DNA from: Selenomonas sp. WCT3
GTDB taxonomy: Bacteria; Bacillota; Negativicutes; Selenomonadales; Selenomonadaceae
DNA: 64,000 bases
NCBI GenBank assembly: GCA_900100835.1
Contig: FNCM01000006.1
Span: 1 to 64,000 of the forward strand
Direction: 5' to 3'
In this document: in pieces, positions 1 to 7,808 of the stretch
Position numbering within the stretch: the first letter of the stretch is position 1
Layout of the letters: each line of letters starts with the position of its first letter
The notes under the pieces: generated by a model
Database searches by the model: none
What the model was told of the DNA's origin: nothing
What the model saw: only the letters and a program-made list of their open reading frames with translations
Position numbers and translations under genes: made by a program

Positions 1-89
1 TCACTACGTGTCATTCTACCTGAGAGGCATTTCTGGGTAACTCTGGTTTTCTCTTCTGCTGTTGCTTTTTGCTTATGAGGCATGAAAAA

Positions 90-138
90 CTCCCCCTATG
101 ATGACAGTTTTATTTTTTACTGTCTCTCATAAGGGGAG
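90..138 (-). terminator. Long hairpin with T-tract on minus strand
   Basis: An inverted repeat pairs CTCCCC/GGGGAG, TATGA/TCATA and ACAGT/ACTGT around an AT-rich loop. On the minus strand it is followed by GTTTTTC, so it reads as a second terminator downstream of the antisense RNA at 186-250. The second module copy also has an extra terminator-like hairpin at the same relative place (48509-48547), although its sequence is unrelated. Confidence 0.5.
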
Positions 139-185
139 CATATCATAGCTTATGGGGCTTTTCCTATTCACCTAAAGCAGCAATA

Positions 186-250
186 GGAAAAGCCCCTCGG
201 TAGCTACTCCGAGGGGCCTGCTTATTGATAGCTTTTACTAACCTTTAGCT
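186..250 (-). ncRNA. Antisense antitoxin RNA, copy 1
   Basis: Predicted RNA of about 65 nt, starting 6-7 nt after a TATAAT box at 257-262 and ending in a GC-rich terminator hairpin (192-216, arms CCCCTCGG/CCGAGGGG) followed by TTTTCC on the minus strand. Its 5' half, opposite 220-246, is complementary to 345-374 of the divergent peptide mRNA, which covers the end of the Shine-Dalgarno, the TTG start and the first eight codons. Twelve pairs, a 3-nt bulge in the mRNA, then fifteen pairs including one G-U. The terminator loop carries TAGCTA, a palindrome also found in a hairpin loop of the peptide mRNA 3' region. Inference: it blocks toxin translation. A near-identical arrangement recurs at 48433-48497. 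Transcript ends are predicted, not measured. Confidence 0.72.
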
Positions 251-256
251 AGTTAC

Positions 257-284
257 ATTATACCATATCTTGCTAATTTGACAA
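257..284 (-). promoter_or_regulatory. Promoter of antisense RNA, copy 1
   Basis: Minus strand -35 TTGTCA at 279-284, 16-bp spacer, -10 TATAAT at 257-262. Close to sigma-70/SigA consensus. It overlaps the divergent toxin promoter at 270-298. Confidence 0.75.
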
Positions 285-298
285 GGATAATATACAAT
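270..298 (+). promoter_or_regulatory. Promoter of toxin mRNA, copy 1
   Basis: -35 TTGCTA at 270-275, 17-bp spacer, -10 TACAAT at 293-298. It is weaker than the antisense RNA promoter it overlaps, the balance expected when antitoxin RNA must be in excess. The same spacing is kept in copy 2 (48385-48413). Confidence 0.6.
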
Positions 299-349
299 AA
301 AGCATGCTGCGGATCATATCCCTTACCGTAGTGAAGGGAGGTGAGCTTA

Positions 350-436
350 TTGATAGATGCTTTTATTAACCTTTCTTTGTCGGTCGTAGCAGGTGTAATC
401 AGCTACTACATCTGCAAGTGGCTGGATCGGCAGTAA
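350..436 (+). CDS. 28-aa hydrophobic peptide, putative type I toxin (copy 1)
   Basis: Short ORF with TTG start and a strong Shine-Dalgarno (GGGAGGTGAG, 336-345), ending TAA. One predicted membrane helix (about residues 6-22, core LSVVAGVISYYIC) is followed by a basic/aromatic tail, KWLDRQ. Size, single helix and charged end fit type I toxin peptides such as Fst, TisB and TxpA, but I cannot assign it to a named family. I recall similar CKWLD-ending mini-proteins in Firmicutes, without verification. The Shine-Dalgarno is partly masked by a 5' hairpin (TCCCTT/AAGGGA, 328-341). The mRNA start region pairs with the divergent RNA at 186-250. A paralogue at 48248-48334 shares the residues LSVVAGVISYYICKWL. 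The peptide is normally missed by gene callers. Toxicity is inference. Confidence 0.75.
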   Translation: MIDAFINLSLSVVAGVISYYICKWLDRQ

Positions 437-454
437 CGCAGCAACAGCACAATT

Positions 455-475
455 GCTCTGAATAGCTACCAGAGC
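455..475 (+). other. Conserved 3' hairpin of toxin mRNA with palindromic loop
   Basis: GCTCTG/CAGAGC stem with loop AATAGCTAC, identical in copy 2 (48209-48229). The loop contains TAGCTA, also present in the loop of both antisense RNA terminators, so a loop-loop kissing contact is possible. Confidence 0.6.
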
Positions 476-478
476 AAG

Positions 479-506
479 GGCTCGGCCATATGGTTGGGCC
501 TTTTTA
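479..506 (+). terminator. Rho-independent terminator of toxin mRNA, copy 1
   Basis: Stem GGCTCGGCCAT/ATGGTTGGGCC (with G-U pairs) followed by TTTTT. Confidence 0.8.
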
Positions 507-585
507 CTTACGGATTGCAGCGCTTGCACGGCATGTATCCTGCAGCAATGTCAATTTTATTTCCGTATTATCCCTTCGCTAAATA

Positions 586-594
586 TGCTATAAT
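586..594 (+). promoter_or_regulatory. Extended -10 promoter
   Basis: TGCTATAAT (TGnTATAAT) at 586-594, no clear -35, about 60 nt ahead of the ATG at 653. The rest of 507-585 shows no gene or structure I can support. Confidence 0.5.
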
Positions 595-652
595 CAAAGC
601 AGAAGACGTTCGAAATATTATGGTTGTGTTATTATTCATGGAGGAATAAATC

Positions 653-1453
653 ATGCGTGTTTTGAATGATTCTGTAGCAACCCTTACGGGAAGTTTGGCG
701 AAAGCTTTTTCGCCAAAGGAGAATACGAAAAAGGCCGACCAAAGCGAAACTTCCGATTCCGCCGAGATATCGGAGGCTGCGCGGGCACTGCAGGAAAAGG
801 AAAAGGCAATGGCAATGGAGCAGCCCGAAGAAACGATGGACTGGCTCGATGTCATCGACCGTGGGAATGGCAAATTTACCGCGCGTTTTCGCAGTACTGC
901 GGAAATCAGTCACGTTGTAAAACTCGGGTACATGATGGTTAATGGCCAGAAAGTCACACTGGACAAACAGCAGCAAAAGGAACTCATGGCGGCGGGCAAG
1001 CAGATGGAAAAGGACCGCCAAAACGTCATGAACCAGTTCATGATGGAGCAGCAGCTAGCTAGTGCCCGGCAGTCTGCCGATGGCTGGAAGAAAGCCGCCC
1101 AGCAGCAGTCCCGAGTGACGCAGACGGCCATGCGCCTTATGCGTGGCCGCCATGTCTCGCCGGAGGATGAAAAGGAGCTGGCCGAATTTTCATCAGAACT
1201 TTATGCCATGGCAAAATCTGCCGGGGCACTGGAAAAAATCCGGGAGGACCGCGAAAGCCGAGAGCGCGACCGCAAGATTTCTGAGGATAACGCTCGCCAG
1301 CGGGCTGAAGAGCAGGAGCCCAAGGATTACTCGACCAAACCGCTCAGCGAGTATCCAACGTATGAAACGCAGGTCGCTATCGATATGAGCGGAGATGTAC
1401 CACAGATAGGTGCTGCCGGCGAAGTAACGATTCCTCCAGCAGGCAATTCATAA
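653..1453 (+). CDS. Hypothetical charged, coiled-coil-rich cytoplasmic protein
   Basis: 266 aa, not recognised. No signal peptide or membrane helix. An N-terminal Ser/Ala/Glu-rich segment (1-50) leads to a compact central part (about 55-115, around MDWLDVIDRGNGKFTARFR) and then long Gln/Lys/Glu/Arg-rich stretches (about 105-230) that should be helical or coiled-coil. The C-terminal 40 residues are Pro/Ser/Thr-rich. The start is supported by GGAGGAA (640-646) at good spacing. A strong terminator follows, so it is probably monocistronic. The composition resembles structural or cell-envelope-associated helical proteins, but I assign no function. Confidence 0.85.
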   Translation: MRVLNDSVATLTGSLAKAFSPKENTKKADQSETSDSAEISEAARALQEKEKAMAMEQPEETMDWLDVIDRGNGKFTARFRSTAEISHVVKLGYMMVNGQKVTLDKQQQKELMAAGKQMEKDRQNVMNQFMMEQQLASARQSADGWKKAAQQQSRVTQTAMRLMRGRHVSPEDEKELAEFSSELYAMAKSAGALEKIREDRESRERDRKISEDNARQRAEEQEPKDYSTKPLSEYPTYETQVAIDMSGDVPQIGAAGEVTIPPAGNS

Positions 1454-1466
1454 ACGATGCATGGAT

Positions 1467-1500
1467 GAACCGTCTCTTAGGACAGGGGCGGTTCTTTTTT
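1467..1500 (+). terminator. Rho-independent terminator
   Basis: GAACCGTC/GGCGGTTC stem followed by TTTTTT, 14 nt after the stop of the 653-1453 gene. Confidence 0.8.
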
Positions 1501-1519
1501 ACTCACGAAAGGAGTTGGC

Positions 1520-2116
1520 ATGACAATAGATTCCGAATGGGATAATATCCTTAGCATACGGACAACGGGCAGGGATGACAGCATTGCTGATTTGGTGCGC
1601 TTTCCCTATGAACCGACCGATTATTGTGTCCTCGAGCGGCTCGCAAACAGCGGCTATTTCACCAAACGCAACACCTTGCTTGATTACGGCTGTGGCAAGG
1701 GGCGCGTGGATTTCTTCCTGGCCAGTCAAACCAAATGCCATGCCATCGGCATCGAATACAACCCGCGGCTTTACGAACGGGCCCTGCAGAATAAAGAGCA
1801 GGGCGCGGCGGGCGGCAGGGTGACCATCGAACTTGCCGATGCCACCGAGTATGAGGTACCAGCAGCTGTAGACCGCGTGTTTTTCTTTAATCCCTTTTCG
1901 GTGGAAATTCTACGCTTGGTACTAGGCCATTTGCAACAGTCTTATCGGGAAAATCCCCGGGAAATGCTGCTGTTTTTTTACTATCCCTCGGAGTATTACC
2001 GAAGATATTTGGAAGCAGCTGAAAATTTCGAAGCCGTCGAAACGATTTTCTGTGGCGATTTATTCCCCAAATCTGATGGCCGCGAAGAAGTGCTGGTCTA
2101 TAAGATTGCCAGCTGA
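1520..2116 (+). CDS. Class I SAM-dependent methyltransferase
   Basis: 198 aa Rossmann-type methyltransferase. Motif I LLDYGCGKGR at residues 53-62 binds S-adenosylmethionine. Motif II acidic residue lies in GIEYNP (about 77-82), and an NP-type motif IV analogue in FFFNPFS (about 125). RBS AAAGGAG sits upstream of ATG 1520. No substrate-recognition domain is visible, so the acceptor (small molecule, protein or RNA) cannot be told. The next gene is 73 nt downstream with its own RBS and may be co-transcribed. Confidence 0.85.
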   Translation: MTIDSEWDNILSIRTTGRDDSIADLVRFPYEPTDYCVLERLANSGYFTKRNTLLDYGCGKGRVDFFLASQTKCHAIGIEYNPRLYERALQNKEQGAAGGRVTIELADATEYEVPAAVDRVFFFNPFSVEILRLVLGHLQQSYRENPREMLLFFYYPSEYYRRYLEAAENFEAVETIFCGDLFPKSDGREEVLVYKIAS

Positions 2117-2189
2117 AGAAGGAGTTGGGCTCTTTTTGACGAAGAAGTTTTGAAGAGCCGAATAAAGCCAAAATAATGGAGGAGAGCAA

Positions 2190-2819
2190 ATGAACGAAAA
2201 CATGGTAAAACGCAACGAACTGCTGGCCCAGACGGTAATCAAAGGGCTGCAGTCCCGCAACATGGAAGGTTTTTACGCCGCCAGCAAAGAAGAAGCGCTG
2301 AAAATTGCCTTAGACCTCATTCCGGAGGGCACTACCATTACGATGGGGGGCGGCATGAGCGTCCACGAAATCGGTCTGACGGAGGCCCTTAAAGCTGGTA
2401 ACTACAACTTTATTGATCGGGAAAAGTTTGCTGACCGCCGGCAGGCCATGCTGCAGGCCTACGATGCCGATGTATTCCTCACGAGCACCAATTCCATGAC
2501 CAAGGACGGCGTGCTCGTCAATATCGATGGCAATGCCAACCGGGTCTCGGCCATTGCCCAGGGCCCGAAGAAGGTTCTCTTCATCGTGGGCTTAAACAAG
2601 GTTTGCGGCGACCTGGACGGCGCGATGAAACGCGCCCGCAACGTAGCAGCTCCCATTAATGCCCAACGCTTTGGTCTCGATACCCCCTGCGCTAAGACTG
2701 GGGCCTGCTTTGACTGCAAGAGCCCGGACACTATCTGCTGCCAATTCCTGATTACCCGGTACTCCAAACACCCAGGCCGCATTCAGGTCATTCTTGTAAA
2801 CGACAACTTGGGATTTTGA
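2190..2819 (+). CDS. LUD-domain protein (lactate utilisation LutC-like family)
   Basis: 209 aa, matching the LUD/DUF162 fold of LutC-like proteins. The glycine-rich segment ITMGGGMSVHEIGL lies near residues 45-58, and a late Cys cluster (CAKTGACFDCKSP then CC, about 168-188) is typical of the stand-alone Firmicute form rather than of the LutABC operon protein. No lutA or lutB is nearby, so a role in lactate oxidation is not supported by context; related stand-alone proteins are usually annotated only by family. RBS GGAGGAG before ATG 2190. A terminator follows. Confidence 0.85.
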   Translation: MNENMVKRNELLAQTVIKGLQSRNMEGFYAASKEEALKIALDLIPEGTTITMGGGMSVHEIGLTEALKAGNYNFIDREKFADRRQAMLQAYDADVFLTSTNSMTKDGVLVNIDGNANRVSAIAQGPKKVLFIVGLNKVCGDLDGAMKRARNVAAPINAQRFGLDTPCAKTGACFDCKSPDTICCQFLITRYSKHPGRIQVILVNDNLGF

Positions 2820-2846
2820 CAACCAAATGCCATTAAACGACACCAG

Positions 2847-2880
2847 GCACCCGCTGTTTCACGAAATAGCGGGTGCTTTT
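2847..2880 (+). terminator. Rho-independent terminator
   Basis: GCACCCGCT/AGCGGGTGC stem with TTTT tract after the LUD gene. Confidence 0.85.
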
Positions 2881-2938
2881 CCTATGGTTTCATGGTATAA
2901 TAACTGTTTGTAGACTCCCGTAAAGGCAGGTGGAAACG

Positions 2939-3676
2939 ATGAAGGATGAAACGATTGAAAAAGTCAATGGGGAAATTGCTGACTGGCAATACTTGCAGGA
3001 ACTGCCCGAGCAATGGCATGGTTTTCAGCTCGACCGCAATACCGAAATATCCAAGGACAGTTACGATCTCTATCGTTATGTGAATGAAGCGCTTCATAAG
3101 AGTGCAACCATTTACTTTCATGAAGAAACCCATGAATATAAAGTGCGTTTGAAAATCGGCCTCATCGAGTTTTGCCGGATTGAATTTATCACCGCCAGCA
3201 TCGAAGTGTTTGAAAGGCTATTGCGGAATCAGTTTGAGCAAGTGCTGATGGATATGGTGGAGTTTAATCCCAAAAGCCTTAGCTCCATTGTCTTGGATAA
3301 GAAAATAACCACCTGGGAAGCCGGCGCCAAACTGCCGAAAACCGTCGAGGGATTTCACCTCTTTATTTCGCCAGCTCAGCCGGTGAAGATAAACAACGGT
3401 TCCTATATTGTCATCGATTATGTTGACTTTTCCTTAGAGAGTAGTTTTACCGTCTATTACAACATTTATCGCGATGAATTTTTCGCCGAAGCTCGCATTT
3501 GGAACATCCCAGATGTTAACTATGATTTTGACTCCAACGAACTATCAGAACTCGAGGCAAAGATGCATCAGCACTTTATCCCGCGACTAATCGAAGTTCG
3601 CACCCGGGCGGAAAAGGAAGCGGCTGATAGAGCCGCCAAAGAGGCAAAACAAGCGGAGGATGAACAGCCAGTATGA
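2939..3676 (+). CDS. Hypothetical acidic protein paired with a nucleoid-associated protein gene
   Basis: About 245 aa, not recognised. No signal peptide or membrane helix. Mixed alpha/beta with many aromatic residues, and a C-terminal tail (about 215-245) of Glu/Ala/Lys that should be one long helix. I prefer ATG 2939 because AGGTGG (2928-2933) sits at proper spacing; a GTG in the same frame at 2930 would overlap that RBS. The stop overlaps the next start by 4 bp (ATGA), so it is translationally coupled to the NdpA-like gene and probably works with it. Confidence 0.85.
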   Translation: MKDETIEKVNGEIADWQYLQELPEQWHGFQLDRNTEISKDSYDLYRYVNEALHKSATIYFHEETHEYKVRLKIGLIEFCRIEFITASIEVFERLLRNQFEQVLMDMVEFNPKSLSSIVLDKKITTWEAGAKLPKTVEGFHLFISPAQPVKINNGSYIVIDYVDFSLESSFTVYYNIYRDEFFAEARIWNIPDVNYDFDSNELSELEAKMHQHFIPRLIEVRTRAEKEAADRAAKEAKQAEDEQPV

Positions 3677-4674
3677 TTATTATCGATAAAGCAATCCTGC
3701 ATATTTTGGATTTCAATTCCGGTATGACCGTATATTCCGATGAGGAACTTACTATACAGGACAGCATTGAAACCTTCCTTTATAAACATATGGAAAAATC
3801 CTGGGGCAGTCAGGATGCCAAGCCTGGCACCTTTTACGACGACAGCGCTTTTCAGGAAAAACTTAATGCATATCTATCCGGCGAGATGAGTTTTGTTCCC
3901 TTCTCCAAGGAAATCACCCATACCTTGGAGGAGGCCTTTACTCACGCTGAGGAAATGGCTTCTGCTGATGTGATTGTCGCCGATGTCCGCATTGACGATC
4001 GGCGACAAATTGTGGTGTTTAAGTCAAACAGTCATATCGGTTACACCCATCAGGTGAACCAGACGGAAAATGGCATCAAGAATGAAATCATCAATCATTA
4101 TTCCATCATGCCGAACCTCACCCAGAAAATGGAAGAGTTCGCCTTTGTGGATACGGCGAGCAAGGGGATTTCCGTCTGCGCCAAAAAGTATACCATTGAT
4201 GGTAACAGCATCCAGGTTTTTCCGGAAATCCTTTTGGAATGCAGTCTGACGCCGTCTCCCAAGGAGGCCATCAAAAATCTCAGCAAGACGGCGGCCAAAG
4301 TAGCCGAGGCCTATGGCCAGGACAAAGTGGCAACGGAGGCAGCCGTAAAGAGCTATGTAGCGGAAAACATGCAGGAGACCGACGAATTAGACCTCATTGA
4401 GGCTGGCAGGGAAATATTTAAGGATAATCCTTCCATGCAGTCGGATTTTGATACGGCCATCAAAGATGCTGGCTTCACGGAGCCCGTAAAGATGGATCAG
4501 GAGGCAACCCTCAAGAAGATGTGCAAACACAAACTCAAGACCGATACGGGTATCGAGCTTACGATTCCCACGGATTATTTTGACAACACCGAGTATGTGG
4601 AGTTCAACAACAACGACGACGGAACCCTTTCCATAACCCTCAAGCACATCTCAAATATCGTCAATCGTGGATAA
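3673..4674 (+). CDS. Nucleoid-associated protein (37-kDa NdpA/YejK family)
   Basis: 333 aa, length and pattern of the bacterial 37-kDa nucleoid-associated family (PF04245). Features seen: the N-terminal MIIIDKAILHILD opening, a middle region with a YTHQVNQTENG stretch around residue 120, and the C-terminal beta-rich TGIELTIPTDYF ... VEFNNNDDGTLSITLK signature near 290-325. The family localises to the nucleoid; its mechanism is little known, and members also turn up near defence genes. Start ATG overlaps the previous stop (ATGA). Only 9 nt separate it from hflX, so the three genes look like one operon. Confidence 0.85.
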   Translation: MIIIDKAILHILDFNSGMTVYSDEELTIQDSIETFLYKHMEKSWGSQDAKPGTFYDDSAFQEKLNAYLSGEMSFVPFSKEITHTLEEAFTHAEEMASADVIVADVRIDDRRQIVVFKSNSHIGYTHQVNQTENGIKNEIINHYSIMPNLTQKMEEFAFVDTASKGISVCAKKYTIDGNSIQVFPEILLECSLTPSPKEAIKNLSKTAAKVAEAYGQDKVATEAAVKSYVAENMQETDELDLIEAGREIFKDNPSMQSDFDTAIKDAGFTEPVKMDQEATLKKMCKHKLKTDTGIELTIPTDYFDNTEYVEFNNNDDGTLSITLKHISNIVNRG

Positions 4675-4683
4675 GGAGATTCT

Positions 4684-6486
4684 ATGCAGGTAAATGGGGA
4701 TTTAGCAAATATCAAGACCTATGTGTTGGAAAAGCTCAAGGCCCTTTATGAACTGTCGGTACCCATTGGTCAGCTCTCGACGAAAGAGTTAAATGCTGCC
4801 ATGCTGGAAATCACCGATATCCTTGACCGGGAGGTGGCGGTTTATATCAATCGCCAGGGCAAAATCCTACAGGTTTCCCTAGGGGATACGGCTACGGTGG
4901 ACTTGCCGGAATTTCAGCGGCAAGTTCGTGGTGACAAGCGCCTCTCGGGTATCCGCTGCGTTCATACTCATCCCAGTGGGGACGTGCGATTAAGCGACCC
5001 GGATTTGTCTTCGCTACGCCGGCTGCGTTTCGACTGCATGGCAGCTATTGGCCGCCATCCTAAGGAGGGCGTCATCGGCACCATGGGCTTTTTCACCGGC
5101 GAGGTAACGAAAGAGGGGATGGAGGAACTCCAAACCTACGGACCCGTTAAGGAGAAGACGCTAGACCAAATCAACCTGAGCCTATTGGTGACGGTAATCA
5201 ACAAGAAACTTGGGGCGCAAAATCTCAAGAACACCGACGACGAAACCGAGCGGGCGATTTTAGCCGGAGTGGAGCGGCCAGGGAACAATCTTTGGTCCAG
5301 TGAAGATTCCATGGCGGAATTGGCCCGACTGGCGGATACGGCGGGGGCTAAAATCGTGGGGCAGTTCACCCAGCGCAAGGAAAAGCCCGATGCGGCCTTC
5401 TTCCTAGGCAAAGGCAAGGTCTCCGAGATTGCCATGGAGATTCAAAACACCGATGCCAATCTCTTGATTTTAGACGACGAACTCACGCCATCCCAGCAAC
5501 ATAACTTAGAGCAGACCTTAGGCATCAAAGTCATCGACCGAACCGCCTTGATTCTCGATATTTTTGCCCAGCGAGCCCGCTCTAAGGAAGGCAAGCTTCA
5601 AGTGGAGCTTGCCCAGCTGAAATACAATTTGCCCCGCTTAGGCGGCCAGGGCCTGGTGCTGTCGCGTCTCGGCGGCGGCATCGGCACTAGGGGCCCCGGT
5701 GAGACAAAACTTGAGGTTGACCGTCGCCGCATCTATACCAAAATCCACGATATCGAAAAGCAGATAGAGGGACTTAAGAAGAGCCGCAGCCTACATCGGG
5801 TGCGCCGTAAGGAATCCAGGATTCCCCTCGTCGCACTGGTGGGGTACACCAACGCAGGCAAATCCACTCTGCTAAATAAGCTCACCGGATCGGAAGTTTT
5901 TGCCGAGGATAAGCTTTTTGCTACCCTTGATCCAACTACCCGCCATTTGGTGTTGCCGGAGAAGCAAGAAATTTTGCTGACCGATACCGTAGGCTTTATC
6001 CAAAAACTTCCTCACACACTGGTCACTGCCTTCCGAGCAACCTTAGAAGAAGTTCAGGAAGCCGATATGCTGCTGCATGTGGTGGATTGCAGCAACGAAA
6101 ATTTTGAGCAGCAGATTGCTGCCGTAATCGAAGTGCTGAGGGAATTAAAGGCGGAAACTAAGCCAACCCTTTACGTATTCAATAAAGCGGATCGCATCGA
6201 TAACGATAACCTGCGCTTGCAGATGTTGCACGACCGCGAAGGCATTTGTATTTCAGCCCGGACGGGGAAAAACCTGGCCGCCTTGCAGGCAAAAATCGAA
6301 GGCTTTTTCCAGGAGAGCCAGATAAAACTCACCTTGTTGATTCCCTATGATAAAGGAAATCTCATCACAGATCTCCATAGGTTAAACGCCGTCCGTTCTA
6401 CCGAATACGTGGAGCAGGGGACTTTGCTAGAAGTCCAACTGCCTGTCTCCGAAAAAGATAAATATTTTCCATATAGTAAGGAGTAA
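4684..6486 (+). CDS. hflX: GTPase HflX with a JAMM/RadC-like N-terminal extension
   Basis: 600 aa, longer than the usual 400-430 aa HflX. The C-terminal two thirds are canonical: HflX glycine-rich linker with GGGIGTRGPGETKLE, then a G domain with G1 GYTNAGKS (about 385-392), G3 DTVGF, G4 NKAD and G5 SARTG. HflX binds the ribosome and splits or rescues stalled 70S particles. The first about 180 residues carry E50, HTHP (94-97), S104 and D107, the spacing of a JAMM/MPN metal site as in RadC. RBS AAGGAG before ATG 4684. Downstream, 5 nt away, is the PLP enzyme gene, a common hflX neighbour in Firmicutes. Confidence 0.95.
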   Translation: MQVNGDLANIKTYVLEKLKALYELSVPIGQLSTKELNAAMLEITDILDREVAVYINRQGKILQVSLGDTATVDLPEFQRQVRGDKRLSGIRCVHTHPSGDVRLSDPDLSSLRRLRFDCMAAIGRHPKEGVIGTMGFFTGEVTKEGMEELQTYGPVKEKTLDQINLSLLVTVINKKLGAQNLKNTDDETERAILAGVERPGNNLWSSEDSMAELARLADTAGAKIVGQFTQRKEKPDAAFFLGKGKVSEIAMEIQNTDANLLILDDELTPSQQHNLEQTLGIKVIDRTALILDIFAQRARSKEGKLQVELAQLKYNLPRLGGQGLVLSRLGGGIGTRGPGETKLEVDRRRIYTKIHDIEKQIEGLKKSRSLHRVRRKESRIPLVALVGYTNAGKSTLLNKLTGSEVFAEDKLFATLDPTTRHLVLPEKQEILLTDTVGFIQKLPHTLVTAFRATLEEVQEADMLLHVVDCSNENFEQQIAAVIEVLRELKAETKPTLYVFNKADRIDNDNLRLQMLHDREGICISARTGKNLAALQAKIEGFFQESQIKLTLLIPYDKGNLITDLHRLNAVRSTEYVEQGTLLEVQLPVSEKDKYFPYSKE

Positions 6487-6491
6487 TTCTC

Positions 6492-7736
6492 GTGTCCTTT
6501 TCGCAAAAAATACTTGATTTAAAACAAGAAGTTCTCAAAGAAACCCAGCCGCTATTCCAGCATGTGGATGAAGTCGCTGAAGCAAACACCTTAAAAATTC
6601 TCGATGCCATGCGGGAATGCAAAGTGTCGGATGCACACTTTAACACCACCTCGGGCTATGCTTACGACGACATTGGCCGGGGAAAACTCGAAGAACTTTA
6701 CGCCAAAATCTTTGGGGCAGAGCGCGCTCTGGTTCGCACCCAGTTCGTATCGGGAACCCATGCGCTGGCAACGGTCTTATTCGGCATCCTGCGTCCCGGC
6801 GATGAGCTGGTCTCGCTGACGGGCAAGCCCTACGACACGATGCAGACCGTTATCGGCTACGACAATCCCAGCCCCGGTTCCCTCAAGGAATTTGGCGTGC
6901 TCTACAACGAGCTTCCCATGATTGATGGCAAGGTCGATATAGCGGGCATCAAGAACGTCATTACCGATAAGACGAAGATGGTGGAGATCCAGCGCTCCCG
7001 CGGCTACAGCATGCGCAATCCGCTCTCGATCGAAGACATCCGCGCCATCACGGCCGAAGTCCATCGCCTCAAGCCAGACTGCATCTGCTTTGTCGACAAC
7101 TGCTATGGCGAATTCGTAGACACCCTCGAACCAACCCAGGTTGGCGCCGACATCATGGCAGGCTCTCTCATCAAGAACCCAGGCGGCGGCATCGCACCGA
7201 CGGGCGGCTACATCGTCGGTAAGGACAAGCTCGTAGAACTGGCCTCCTACCGCCTGACGGCACCGGGCATGGGGGATGAGCTGGGCGCGAGCCTGGCCAA
7301 TAACCGCCTGCTGTTCCAGGGCCTGTTCCTGGCGCCACATGTCGTTGCTCAGGCCATCAAGGGCGCACTCTTTGCCGCCGGCATGTTTGCCAAACTGGGA
7401 TATAAGACGCTGCCACTGCCCACCGATGTCCGCGGCGATATCATTCAGGCCATCGAGCTTGGCTCCGCCGAAAAACTCATCGCTTTCTGCGGCGGCATCC
7501 AAAAGTATTCCCCGGTTGACTCCTATGCAGCGCCTGAGCCATGGGATATGCCGGGCTATGCTGACCAGATTATTATGGCAGCTGGCACTTTCGTCCAGGG
7601 CGCTTCGATTGAATTTAGCGCTGACGGCCCCATGCGGGCACCTTACAACGGTTATCTCCAGGGCGGTTTAACCTTCGAACACGCCGTAATCGGCGTCATG
7701 GGCGCCGCCCAGGCCGTGTTGGATGCGGATAAATAA
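6492..7736 (+). CDS. PLP-dependent methionine gamma-lyase-family (aluminium resistance) protein
   Basis: 414 aa fold-type I PLP enzyme of the family called aluminium resistance protein or methionine gamma-lyase family (YnbB-like, PF06838). The probable Schiff-base lysine is K228 in SLIKNPGGG. The substrate-side segments FVDNCYGEF (about 197-205) and PYNGYLQGGLT near the end are characteristic. The biochemical role is poorly defined; C-S lyase activity on sulfur amino acids is assumed from fold. Starts with GTG (RBS AAGGAG). A bidirectional terminator separates it from convergent lexA. Confidence 0.88.
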   Translation: MSFSQKILDLKQEVLKETQPLFQHVDEVAEANTLKILDAMRECKVSDAHFNTTSGYAYDDIGRGKLEELYAKIFGAERALVRTQFVSGTHALATVLFGILRPGDELVSLTGKPYDTMQTVIGYDNPSPGSLKEFGVLYNELPMIDGKVDIAGIKNVITDKTKMVEIQRSRGYSMRNPLSIEDIRAITAEVHRLKPDCICFVDNCYGEFVDTLEPTQVGADIMAGSLIKNPGGGIAPTGGYIVGKDKLVELASYRLTAPGMGDELGASLANNRLLFQGLFLAPHVVAQAIKGALFAAGMFAKLGYKTLPLPTDVRGDIIQAIELGSAEKLIAFCGGIQKYSPVDSYAAPEPWDMPGYADQIIMAAGTFVQGASIEFSADGPMRAPYNGYLQGGLTFEHAVIGVMGAAQAVLDADK

Positions 7737-7750
7737 GCGAATAAACAAAA

Positions 7751-7780
7751 AAATGACCGGTCAACTTGACCGGTCATTTT
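7751..7780. terminator. Bidirectional terminator containing GACCGGTC palindromes
   Basis: Stem AAATGACCGGTCAA/TTGACCGGTCATTTT between the convergent PLP-enzyme gene and lexA, with A and T tracts on both sides. Each arm contains the TGACCGGTCA palindrome, a sequence that recurs in the window. Confidence 0.85.
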
Positions 7781-7808
7781 GCATTTCGTATTATAAGGCT
7801 GATTGACT

